DNA from: Novosphingobium sp. Chol11 | Lineage (GTDB): Bacteria > Pseudomonadota > Alphaproteobacteria > Sphingomonadales > Sphingomonadaceae | NCBI GenBank assembly: GCA_945906105.1 | Contig: CAMDQO010000016.1 | Span: forward strand, 1-56,775 | Direction: 5' to 3' | Length of the DNA stretch: 56,775 bases | Part shown: piece by piece, positions 19,173 through 26,818 of the stretch | Layout: the number at the start of each line of letters is the position of its first letter | Position numbering within the stretch: the first letter of the stretch is position 1 | Program-made: the position numbers and the translations under genes | The notes under the pieces: model-generated | What the model saw: only the letters and a program-made list of their open reading frames with translations | Told to the model about the DNA's origin: nothing | The model's database searches: none

Positions 19173-19342
19173 TCCACCCACATTCCACTTACGAAACTCT
19201 GCGCCAGTTGGCCGATAGCTGGGGACTTGTTCTCATGACCGTCAGCTTTCTGGTGCTGGTTCTCTGGCCTTTCCGCCCCGGCGCCAAGACACGCAATGAC
19301 GCCGCTGCAACCATGATCTTCGAGGATGATGACAATGGTTAG
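19169..19342 (+). CDS. ccoQ: cbb3-type oxidase subunit IV / assembly factor
   Basis: 57 residues, starting at GTG 19169 that overlaps the ccoO stop (GTGA). It has a single membrane helix ([16 protein letters not shown]) and the typical CcoQ end RPGAKT...A, a short acidic tail (EDDDNG). CcoQ stabilises the oxidase complex. The gene is easily missed because of its size and GTG start. The stop overlaps the ccoP start. Confidence 0.9.
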   Translation: MIHPHSTYETLRQLADSWGLVLMTVSFLVLVLWPFRPGAKTRNDAAATMIFEDDDNG

Positions 19343-20267
19343 TCCCAAAATCGACGAAGCCACCGGCACTGAAACCAAGGGCCACGAATGGGATGGTATC
19401 GAGGAACTCGATACCCCGCTGCCCTTGTGGTGGTTGCTGACCTTCTATGCCTGCATTGCCTTCGCGCTGGGCTATGTCGTGGTCTATCCGGCCATTCCGC
19501 TGCTGAACAAAGGCACCGAAGGCATTTGGGGGTGGACCGCCCGCGGCGAACTGGCGAAGGATACCGTCAGTGCCGAAAGGCAGCATGGCCCTTTGCTTTC
19601 GGCGCTTGCCGCCACGCCGATAGAGTCTCTCCTCTCTAATCCGCAGCTGATGCAGCAGGCTGTTGCAGGCGGCAAAGCAGCCTACCTGGTCAACTGCGTC
19701 CAGTGCCATGGCACGGGTGCGGGTGGCAGCAAGGGCTATCCCAACCTTAATGACGATGATTGGCTGTGGGGCGGCGATCTCAAGACGCTGGAGACCACGA
19801 TTGTCCACGGCATCCGCTCACCCGATGATACGGCAACCCGTGTCAGCCTGATGCCAAGCTTTGGCCGCGATGCCATGCTGACCTCTACTCAGGTGGGTGA
19901 AGTCGCCAATCATGTCCTTTCTCTGTCAGGCAAGGCTCAGGCCAATGCTGCGGGATCGGTCACTTTCGCTAACAACTGCGCCGCCTGCCATGGCCCCGCC
20001 GGCAAGGGGCTCCGCCAGTTCGGCGCTCCTAACTTGACAGACGCAATCTGGCTCTACGGCAGTTCCAAAACCGATGTCACCGCCTCCATCCACGCCGCTC
20101 ACGCCGGGGTCATGCCCGCCTGGGGTGCCCGGCTTGATGCGGTGACGATCAAGATGCTGGCCGCCTATGTCCATTCACTGGGCGGCGGTGAAGCTTTTGC
20201 CCCCGTTCCTGAGGCGGCAGCTTCCGCCGCTCCGGCTGCTCCTGTTGCACCGGGGAAAACAAGGTAG
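19335..20267 (+). CDS. ccoP: cbb3-type cytochrome c oxidase subunit III (di-heme)
   Basis: 310 residues. Start at ATG 19335, within ccoQ, with GAGGA upstream; ATG 19326 is possible. The layout is an N-terminal cytoplasmic stretch with GHEWDGIEELDTPLP, a membrane helix at ~30-56, then two cytochrome c domains with heme sites C121-VQ-C124-H125 and C215-AA-C218-H219. It takes electrons from soluble cytochrome c. The C-terminus is Ala/Pro-rich. The stop is 6 bp from ccoG. Confidence 0.95.
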   Translation: MVSPKIDEATGTETKGHEWDGIEELDTPLPLWWLLTFYACIAFALGYVVVYPAIPLLNKGTEGIWGWTARGELAKDTVSAERQHGPLLSALAATPIESLLSNPQLMQQAVAGGKAAYLVNCVQCHGTGAGGSKGYPNLNDDDWLWGGDLKTLETTIVHGIRSPDDTATRVSLMPSFGRDAMLTSTQVGEVANHVLSLSGKAQANAAGSVTFANNCAACHGPAGKGLRQFGAPNLTDAIWLYGSSKTDVTASIHAAHAGVMPAWGARLDAVTIKMLAAYVHSLGGGEAFAPVPEAAASAAPAAPVAPGKTR

Positions 20268-20273
20268 AGTGAA

Positions 20274-21722
20274 ATGAACAAGCCCGGCCCGGTCGCCACG
20301 GGGCTTTATCAGAAGCGTGAAGGGGTTTTCCCGAGCAAGATCGACGGCAAGTTCCGGCGGATCAAATGGGCGGTGATGCTGGTTACGCTCGGCATCTACT
20401 ACATCACCCCCTGGCTGCGCTGGGATCGCGGTCCCTATGCGCCTGATCAGGCCGTACTGATCGACCTTGAGCACCGCCGTTTCTACATCTTCGCCATCGA
20501 AATCTGGCCACAGGAGTTCTACTTCGTTGCCGGACTGCTGATTATGGCGGGTATCGGCCTGTTTCTGGTGACTAGCGCAGTGGGCCGCGCCTGGTGCGGC
20601 TATGCCTGCCCACAAACAGTGTGGACCGATCTGTTCCAGCACGTCGACCGGCTGATTGATGGTGATCGCAATGCCCAGATTCGCCTGAAGAATGCACCTT
20701 GGGGTCTAACCAAAAGCGCCCGCCGCCTGTTCAAATGGACAATCTATCTGGCGATCAGCTTTGCCACTGGCGGTGCCTGGATCTTCTATTTTGCCGATGC
20801 TCCTACGCTGCAGCGCGAGTTCTGGACCGGTAATGCCGCCTCGGTTGCCTATGCCACCGTCGGCGTGCTGACCTTCACCACCTTCTGGTTCGGCGGCTTC
20901 ATGCGTGAGCAGGTGTGCATCTATATGTGCCCATGGCCGCGTATCCAATCGGCCATGCTCGATGAAAAGAGCCTGCTCGTCACTTACAAGGACTGGCGGG
21001 GCGAGCCGCGCGCCAGCATCAAGAAATCCGAAAAAGCGCCTGACAAGTTCGGTGACTGTGTCGATTGCAATCAATGCGTGGCGGTCTGCCCCACCGGCAT
21101 CGACATCCGCGAAGGACCGCAGATTGGCTGCATCACCTGCGCGCTGTGCATTGATGCCTGTGACCGGGTGATGGCGCAGGTCGGCCGCCCGCGCGGGCTG
21201 ATTGACTATGCCACGCTCGAAGATTCGGTGAGCGAGAAGGCCGGCAATCCGCCGACCAGCCACATGAAGCTGATCTGGCACCCGCGCACCTTGTTCTATC
21301 TCGGCGTGTGGAGCGCGATCGGATTTGGTCTGCTGTTCGCGCTGGGCACCCGCCAGCACATTGACCTTGCCGTGCAGAAGGATCGCAATCCACCCTTTAT
21401 GCTGATGAGCAATGGCGAAGTGCGCAATGCCTGGACGGTCAAACTCAAGAACATGGAAGGCCGCCCGCGCCCGATGACGGTCAGCCTTGAAGGCCTGAAG
21501 GGCGGCGTGATGTGGTCTGACACGATGAGCCGCGATGATGCCGCGCGCCACCTTTCGCTGCTGGTTCCCGCCGATACCACCATGCCGGTGCGCATCTATG
21601 TGGTATCACCGGCCGACGTTGAAGAGCAGGACTTCACCTTTGTGCTGACCGCCACTGATAAGGAAGGCGGCGGTGATCGTGCCGAAGCCCACTTCGCCGC
21701 ACCGGAGAATGACGATGATTGA
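20274..21722 (+). CDS. ccoG: Cytochrome oxidase accessory ferredoxin-like protein CcoG
   Basis: 482 residues. It is an inner-membrane [4Fe-4S] protein with the two ferredoxin-type motifs CVDCNQCVAVCP and CITCALCIDACD, further Cys in RAWCGYACPQT and CIYMCPWPRIQ, and about five membrane helices. It reduces Cu(II) during copper delivery to the cbb3 oxidase (known for CcoG of Rhodobacter). The C-terminal ~140 residues form the usual Ig-like FixG domain. Confidence 0.93.
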   Translation: MNKPGPVATGLYQKREGVFPSKIDGKFRRIKWAVMLVTLGIYYITPWLRWDRGPYAPDQAVLIDLEHRRFYIFAIEIWPQEFYFVAGLLIMAGIGLFLVTSAVGRAWCGYACPQTVWTDLFQHVDRLIDGDRNAQIRLKNAPWGLTKSARRLFKWTIYLAISFATGGAWIFYFADAPTLQREFWTGNAASVAYATVGVLTFTTFWFGGFMREQVCIYMCPWPRIQSAMLDEKSLLVTYKDWRGEPRASIKKSEKAPDKFGDCVDCNQCVAVCPTGIDIREGPQIGCITCALCIDACDRVMAQVGRPRGLIDYATLEDSVSEKAGNPPTSHMKLIWHPRTLFYLGVWSAIGFGLLFALGTRQHIDLAVQKDRNPPFMLMSNGEVRNAWTVKLKNMEGRPRPMTVSLEGLKGGVMWSDTMSRDDAARHLSLLVPADTTMPVRIYVVSPADVEEQDFTFVLTATDKEGGGDRAEAHFAAPENDDD

Positions 21723-22188
21723 ACGCGCTCAGCCCAAGGCTCCTCGCCCCTTCACCGGCTGGCATATGTTCGCCATCATGATCGCCTTCTTCGGCGTGGT
21801 GGTGGCGGTGAACTTCACCATGGCGCGGCTCGCTTCGCAGACCTTTGGCGGTGTCGTAGTCAAGAATTCCTACGTCGCCAGCCAGGAATTCAACCGCTGG
21901 CTGGATGAGGCGCGCAACGAAAAGGCACTGGGCTGGAGCGCAGTTGCGACGCGGATGCCGGACAATCGCGTGGCAATCACGCTTGCTGCTGTGCCGCTGG
22001 AGACTGCTGCTGTCAGCGCTGTAGCGCGCCATCCACTTGGCAAGGTGCCCGATCAGCAATTGACCTTTGTGGCCGTCGGTCCGGGCCGTTTTATCAGCCA
22101 TGAGACACTTCCCTCAGGTCGCTGGCGATTGCGCGTGATTGTGAGCGCATCGGGGCATAACTGGCGGCAGGAGCAGGACGTCAGGTGA
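21715..22188 (+). CDS. ccoH: FixH/CcoH family assembly protein
   Basis: 157 residues. ATG 21715 overlaps the end of ccoG and has GGAG at good spacing; ATG 21709 would be too close to it. One membrane helix (MFAIMIAFFGVVVAVNFTMA) is followed by the FixH signature ASQTFGGVVVKNSYVASQEFNRWL. It is required for stable cbb3 oxidase assembly in other species. The stop overlaps the GTG of ccoI. Confidence 0.9.
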   Translation: MIERAQPKAPRPFTGWHMFAIMIAFFGVVVAVNFTMARLASQTFGGVVVKNSYVASQEFNRWLDEARNEKALGWSAVATRMPDNRVAITLAAVPLETAAVSAVARHPLGKVPDQQLTFVAVGPGRFISHETLPSGRWRLRVIVSASGHNWRQEQDVR

Positions 22189-24320
22189 ACCTGCCAGCCC
22201 GCCTTGATCCCGCCGGAGAAATCGAGACGGTCCTCACAGTTCCGGCCATGCATTGCGCGGGCTGCATGGCAAAAGTCGAGCGCAGCCTTGGCGCAATGGC
22301 GGGCGTGACCTCTGCCCGCGTCAATCTTACCGCGCGGCAAGTGCGCATAGCGCATTCGACCAGCATCGCGATGCCTGATCTGGTCTCCGCCTTGTCCGCC
22401 AGCGGTTTCGCCAGTCAGCCGCTCGACGAAGACCTTGCGCCGCCACCGTCCGCCGCAAAGCCGCTGCTCGCCCCGCTGGCTGTCGCGGCTTTTGCGGCGA
22501 TGAATGTGATGATGATGTCGGTTGGAATCTGGTCGGGTGCTGACGGCGCGACGCGCGAGATGTTCCACTGGTTGTCTGCCGGGATCGGCATTCCCGCCAT
22601 CGCCTATGCCGGACGGCCCTTCTTTACTTCGGCATGGTCGGCGCTGCGGCGTGGACGCACCAATATGGACGTGCCGATCTCCATCGGCGTGACCTTGGCC
22701 GCTGCGCTCAGCCTCTATGAAACCGCCACCGGCGGGCATGATGCGTGGTTCGATGGCGTGTTGATGCTGCTGCTGTTCCTGCTGGGGGGCCGCACGCTCG
22801 ATGCGATGATGCGTGATCGTGCCCGTGCCGGGGTCGATTCGCTGCTGCGACAGGCGGCCACGGGCGCAATGGTGGTTGGTAAAGACGGCAAGCTCGAATG
22901 GCTGGCGGCACGCGCCCTGTTGCCCGGCATGGTCATGCGCGTGGCTGCAGGCGAACGGCTTGCCGCCGATGGTGTAATTGCAAAGGGCACCAGCCGGTTT
23001 GACCGCTCCTTGCTCACCGGTGAATCTGCACCTGTCGGCGCTGGCCCCGGCGGCGATGTACTCGCCGGCACTCTCAATCTCGATGCCCCGGTCGATGTCA
23101 CGGTCAGCGCCGCCGGAACTGGCACAGCGCTCGCCGAAATCGCGCGTCTGATGGAATCGGCGGGGCAGGCACGCTCCAGATATGTCCGCATCGCTGATCG
23201 CGCCTCGCGGCTCTATGCTCCCGCCGTGCATTCGCTGGCGCTGGCGAGCCTGATCGGCTGGCTGCTTGCCGGAGCCGGAATGCATCAGGCGCTGATCATC
23301 GCCATTTCGGTGCTGATCATCACTTGCCCCTGTGCGCTCGGCTTGGCCGTACCGGTGGCACAGGTGGTGACGAGCGGCGCGCTGATGAAAGCGGGCGTGA
23401 TGGTCAAGGATGGCTCCGCGCTCGAACGTCTGTCGCGGATCAACCGCGCGCTGTTTGACAAGACCGGCACGTTGACACTCGGCCGCCCGGTTCCCGATGC
23501 CCGCATGATCGAAGCGCTTCCGGCAGATGTCGCCTCGGTGGCGCTTGCGCTCGCTTCGCACAGCCGCCACCCGTTGAGCCAGGCGCTGGCCGAGGCGCTG
23601 GCCGTGCGTGGGTTCACCGCAGCCCCGCTGGAAAGCGTTGAGGAAGTGGCCGGACAAGGGATGCGGGCGATCTGGCAAGGCCGTGCCGTCGCGCTGCGCC
23701 GACCAGATGTGGCTGCGCGTGAAGGCTTTGGCGGCATGGCTACCATGCTCGACATCAGTGGCGATCCGGCGCGGCTGATCAGCTTTGCCGATGCCCTGCG
23801 CCCCGGCACCATCGCGGCATTGGCCCGGATGGCGGCAATGGGCATCGAATGCTCGATCCTCTCGGGCGACAGAAGCTCGGCCGTTGCCGAAGTATCGCGC
23901 ACGACCGGCCTGATGGCGCAATGCGCTGCCACTCCCGTCGATAAGCAAGAGGCCATCGCGCGTCTGCAAAGCGCGGGGCAGAATGTGCTGATGGTGGGGG
24001 ATGGCCTCAATGATGGTCCGGCGCTGGCTGCCGCCGATGCCTCGATCGCACCGGGCAGCGCCAGCGATGTTGGACGGCAAGCGGCAGACTTCGTGTTTCT
24101 GGGCGACGGACTGGCAGCGATTCCGCGCGCCGTGGCGGCATCACGGGCCTGCATGGCGGTGGTCAAACAGAATTTCACGCTGGCCATCGGCTATAACTTT
24201 CTCGCCGTGCCGCTGGCCATTGGCGGCTATGTCACGCCGCTGATCGCCGCCGCCGCGATGTCGGCCAGCTCGTTGCTGGTAGTCGCCAATTCGCTGCGAC
24301 TGGTGAGGGCGGCCCGATGA
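22185..24320 (+). CDS. ccoI: Copper-transporting P-type ATPase CcoI
   Basis: 711 residues, GTG start overlapping the ccoH stop. N-terminal heavy-metal domain with the MHCAGC motif (C24, C27). P1B-type ATPase core with the transmembrane metal site ITCPCALG, phosphorylation site DKTGTLT, TGES in LTGESAPVG, HP motif SRHPLSQ and hinge MVGDGLNDGPAL. CcoI-type pumps export copper to the periplasm for insertion into CcoN. Co-transcription in the cco operon supports the FixI/CcoI role over general copper detoxification. Confidence 0.94.
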   Translation: MNLPARLDPAGEIETVLTVPAMHCAGCMAKVERSLGAMAGVTSARVNLTARQVRIAHSTSIAMPDLVSALSASGFASQPLDEDLAPPPSAAKPLLAPLAVAAFAAMNVMMMSVGIWSGADGATREMFHWLSAGIGIPAIAYAGRPFFTSAWSALRRGRTNMDVPISIGVTLAAALSLYETATGGHDAWFDGVLMLLLFLLGGRTLDAMMRDRARAGVDSLLRQAATGAMVVGKDGKLEWLAARALLPGMVMRVAAGERLAADGVIAKGTSRFDRSLLTGESAPVGAGPGGDVLAGTLNLDAPVDVTVSAAGTGTALAEIARLMESAGQARSRYVRIADRASRLYAPAVHSLALASLIGWLLAGAGMHQALIIAISVLIITCPCALGLAVPVAQVVTSGALMKAGVMVKDGSALERLSRINRALFDKTGTLTLGRPVPDARMIEALPADVASVALALASHSRHPLSQALAEALAVRGFTAAPLESVEEVAGQGMRAIWQGRAVALRRPDVAAREGFGGMATMLDISGDPARLISFADALRPGTIAALARMAAMGIECSILSGDRSSAVAEVSRTTGLMAQCAATPVDKQEAIARLQSAGQNVLMVGDGLNDGPALAAADASIAPGSASDVGRQAADFVFLGDGLAAIPRAVAASRACMAVVKQNFTLAIGYNFLAVPLAIGGYVTPLIAAAAMSASSLLVVANSLRLVRAAR

Positions 24321-24333
24321 GCCCCGATCTATC

Positions 24334-24486
24334 ATGACAGGCATCGCCATCCTTATCCCGATTGCGCTCGCCATGGGCGCACTTGGCCTCGCGACATTCT
24401 TCTGGGCGCTGAAAGGCAATCAGTTCGAGGATCTCGAAGGTGCGGCCAACCGCATCCTGATCGACGAGGAAGACCCGCTATCATGA
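24334..24486 (+). CDS. ccoS: cbb3-type oxidase assembly protein CcoS
   Basis: 50 residues: a single N-terminal membrane helix, then FFWALKGNQFEDLEGAANRIL and an acidic tail. This is the standard CcoS pattern (W.....QF.D....A.RIL). CcoS is needed for heme b and copper incorporation into the oxidase. The stop (24484-24486) overlaps the ATG of the next gene. Confidence 0.93.
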   Translation: MTGIAILIPIALAMGALGLATFFWALKGNQFEDLEGAANRILIDEEDPLS

Positions 24487-24725
24487 AGCGCGGCAGTACC
24501 TTTGGTCTGGTGGCCATGATCCCGGCTGCGCTGGCCATCACCCCCGCAGCGGCGAGCGCCTCGTTGACCATGATGATCTGCACCGGCGATGGCACGACGC
24601 AGACTGTCGTGCTTCCGCTGAAGCGCAGCCCCGCCTCCCCCAGCCACCAGCCATGCTGCGCCAAAGGCTGCCATGCCGGAGGCAGTCGCAAGCGATCAGA
24701 CGGCAAATTTGATACGCCGCAATGA
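24483..24725 (+). CDS. Small exported Cys-rich protein coupled to ccoS
   Basis: 80 residues, start overlapping the ccoS stop (ATGA), so it is translationally coupled to the cco operon. Residues 1-26 look like a signal peptide (GLVAMIPAALAITPAAASA). The mature ~54 residues contain C33 and a cluster CCAKGCH near residues 58-64. The Cys/His pattern could bind copper or heme, or form disulfides. I do not recognise a named family. The position between CcoS and HemN suggests an accessory role in cbb3 biogenesis (inference). Confidence 0.65.
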   Translation: MKRGSTFGLVAMIPAALAITPAAASASLTMMICTGDGTTQTVVLPLKRSPASPSHQPCCAKGCHAGGSRKRSDGKFDTPQ

Positions 24726-24756
24726 ATTGCACCGCTGCATGGCTTAGCCAGAGCCA

Positions 24757-26070
24757 ATGTGGCCTTATTACCCCGAACTTCTGGCAACGCCGGTACCGCG
24801 TTATACCAGCTTCCCGACTGCGGCTGAGTTTACACCTGCGGTAAATGCCGGAGATCTGGATGTCGCGCTGCATCAAGCGAGGGGCGACATCTCGCTCTAT
24901 GTCCACATCCCGTTCTGCGAGAAGATCTGCTGGTATTGCGGCTGCAACACTTCGGCGGTCAACCGGCGGGACCGGCTGGAGAACTACCTCGATTCGCTGC
25001 ACCATGAGATTTCGCTCACCGGTGTAAGGCTGGATAATAGCACCAGAGTGCGCCGCGTGGCGTTTGGCGGGGGTAGCCCCAATGCCATAGAGCCCACCGA
25101 TTTCGTCCGCCTTGCTGATGCGCTGACCCTGCACTTCCCGCTCGAAGACCCGGTGTGGTCGATAGAAATCGACCCGCGCAAGCTGACCCCGCGGTGGAGC
25201 GCGGTGATTTCCATGGTCGGTGTCAGCCATGCCAGCCTTGGCGTGCAGACTTTCGCGCCGCATCTGCAAAAGGCCATCGGGCGGGTGCAGCCCGATGCGG
25301 ACATCGTCGCCGCCACAGATCTGCTGCGCGGGGCGGGCGTCACCTCGCTCAATTATGATCTGATGTACGGCCTTCCCGGACAAACGCTGGCCGATCTGGA
25401 TGCCAGTCTGGCCCGCTCTGTGGAGCTTGGGGCAGACCGCATTGCCCTGTTCGGCTATGCTCATGTGCCGCATATCGTCCCCCGGCAAAAGCGCATCGAT
25501 GCGACAAACCTCCCCGATCAAACAGCGCGCTTTACCATGGCCGAGTTTGGCTATGACTTTCTGACAGCGGCGGGATATGTCCCGGTTGGGTTCGATCATT
25601 TCGCCCTGCCTGGTGATCCACTGGCTCAGGCGACCGTGGCAGGAAAACTGCATCGAAATTTTCAGGGTTTCACCGATGATCCGGCACCGACATTGATCGG
25701 CCTTGGCTCCTCGGCGATCAGTTCGTTCAGCGATGTCCTCGTCCAGAATGAAAAGAACGCGGGCCGATACCGGATGCTGCTCAGCCAGAACCGGTTGACC
25801 GGTGCGCTTGGCGTCAGCCGCTCAGGCGACGATCAGCGGCGCGGCAAGATCATCACTGCGCTGCTCTGTCAGGGCAAGGCCATGGTGCCGCGCGATTTGC
25901 TGAATGAAGTGGCTTCCACGTTGCAACTCTTTCTGCACCGCGGGCTTGCTCTGATTTCGGGCGGCGAGCTTGAAATCGCCCCCGGCGGCCTGCCCTATGC
26001 CCGCACCATCGCCGCGCTGTTCGATCCCTACCGGCAGGACTCTGTGCGGCGGTTCAGCTCTGCGGTGTGA
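24757..26070 (+). CDS. hemN: Oxygen-independent coproporphyrinogen III oxidase
   Basis: 437 residues, radical-SAM enzyme that makes protoporphyrinogen IX without oxygen, for heme under low oxygen. The [4Fe-4S] ligands are C54, C58 and C61 with C63 beside them (FCEKICWYCGC), preceded by SLYVHIPF. Other HemN features: RRVAFGGGSPNA, SIEIDPR, SLGVQTF and NYDLMYGLPGQT. It follows the cco operon by 31 bp and is a classic FNR target, supplying heme for the oxidase. Confidence 0.94.
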   Translation: MWPYYPELLATPVPRYTSFPTAAEFTPAVNAGDLDVALHQARGDISLYVHIPFCEKICWYCGCNTSAVNRRDRLENYLDSLHHEISLTGVRLDNSTRVRRVAFGGGSPNAIEPTDFVRLADALTLHFPLEDPVWSIEIDPRKLTPRWSAVISMVGVSHASLGVQTFAPHLQKAIGRVQPDADIVAATDLLRGAGVTSLNYDLMYGLPGQTLADLDASLARSVELGADRIALFGYAHVPHIVPRQKRIDATNLPDQTARFTMAEFGYDFLTAAGYVPVGFDHFALPGDPLAQATVAGKLHRNFQGFTDDPAPTLIGLGSSAISSFSDVLVQNEKNAGRYRMLLSQNRLTGALGVSRSGDDQRRGKIITALLCQGKAMVPRDLLNEVASTLQLFLHRGLALISGGELEIAPGGLPYARTIAALFDPYRQDSVRRFSSAV

Positions 26071-26092
26071 TCGCGCTCATCCTGAAAAGCCC

Positions 26093-26130
26093 AAAAAAAA
26101 TGAGCGACTGTTCACGAGGTACAGTCGCTC
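26093..26130 (-). terminator. Strong Rho-independent terminator
   Basis: A 10-bp perfect stem (GAGCGACTGT / ACAGTCGCTC), 9-base loop, and on the minus strand an A followed by eight Ts. It can end the minus-strand operon reading from 28360 through 26261, and would also end a short RNA started beside the FNR box at 26201. Confidence 0.88.
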
Positions 26131-26167
26131 AAGTTGGGGAGAATCGTCAAGCCCGGGTGAGCTTTCG
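26093..26167 (-). ncRNA. Candidate FNR-linked small RNA (predicted, ~75 nt)
   Basis: A perfect FNR box lies at 26201-26214 in a convergent intergenic region where no protein gene starts. If FnrL activates from the usual -41.5 position on the minus strand, the RNA would start near 26166 and run into the T8 terminator at 26093. The predicted RNA has an unpaired CU-rich stretch (UUCUCCCC) before the terminator stem, like seed regions that pair with Shine-Dalgarno sites. The -10 region (TAGGCA at about 26178-26173) is poor. The alternative is that this is only the 3' UTR of the minus-strand operon. Confidence 0.4.
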
Positions 26168-26200
26168 CATCCTGCCTAGGCCGCCTTCCCCACCGCCACT

Positions 26201-26214
26201 TTGATATTTATCAA
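26201..26214 (-). promoter_or_regulatory. Perfect FNR box in a convergent intergenic region
   Basis: TTGATATTTATCAA is a perfect palindromic FNR/FixK site. It lies after hemN (+) and after the stop of the 26261-26776 gene (-), so no annotated gene is positioned to be controlled by it in the usual way. The flanks on the minus strand lead to a terminator 71 bp away. Confidence 0.8.
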
Positions 26215-26260
26215 AAGCAGCAAATGAATACATCCTACTGGAGCCGCCCAACAAGCCAGC

Positions 26261-26776
26261 TCAATACTGCCGCATTCCGGTGGCATCGCTTTCCTTGAAC
26301 ACCGGAATTTCCTCGACCACCTTCATCATCACCAGTGGGATCCGGCGCTCGGTAGAGGCCTGATAATTGGTGTAGAAGGGATAGAAATCGGCCATGTGCG
26401 CCCAGACCCTGTCATGCTCGGCGCCATCGGGAACGCGCAAGGTGGCGTGGAAGGCTTGTGTACCGATCTGGAAATCAACCTCCCCGGCGGCGATCAGATT
26501 GAGATACCATTCGGGGTGCTTGTCCGCCCCGCCCTTGGATGCGACCACCACCACTTCACCGCCCACCGCGCCATAGCACAGCGGCGTGATGAACACCTTG
26601 CCGCTCTTGCGGCCGGTATATTTGAGCAGCAGGTGCGTGCCGAACTTCGGCCCGCCCACCGCCGTGATGTCCATGATGTGGCCCTTGGCCCCGCCCGATT
26701 GCAGATACATCTCGCGGTGTTCGGTTGCCCAGTCCTTGCGGGTATCGCGCAGTTCGGCGGAAGTATCATCGCTCAT
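26261..26776 (-). CDS. Nitroreductase/quinone reductase family protein (DDN-like, DUF385)
   Basis: 171 residues, GAGGA eight bases before the ATG. It shows the F420/flavin-binding split-barrel features of the DDN family: GPKFGTHLLLKYTGRKSGKVF, then PLCYG...VVVVASKGGADKHPEWYLNL, and a C-terminal IPLVMMKV. Family members reduce nitro groups, quinones or enones with a deazaflavin or flavin cofactor; here the cofactor is uncertain. It lies 42 bp after the ThDP enzyme gene, probably in one operon. Confidence 0.82.
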   Translation of the reverse strand: MSDDTSAELRDTRKDWATEHREMYLQSGGAKGHIMDITAVGGPKFGTHLLLKYTGRKSGKVFITPLCYGAVGGEVVVVASKGGADKHPEWYLNLIAAGEVDFQIGTQAFHATLRVPDGAEHDRVWAHMADFYPFYTNYQASTERRIPLVMMKVVEEIPVFKESDATGMRQY

Positions 26777-26818
26777 GGTTGGCGTCCTCGTTTCAGCGCA
26801 GTCTGCTAACAATAGACC

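Noticed and set aside
22053..24080. 675-codon open frame on the minus strand
   Set aside because: Antisense to ccoI; composition typical of a shadow frame.
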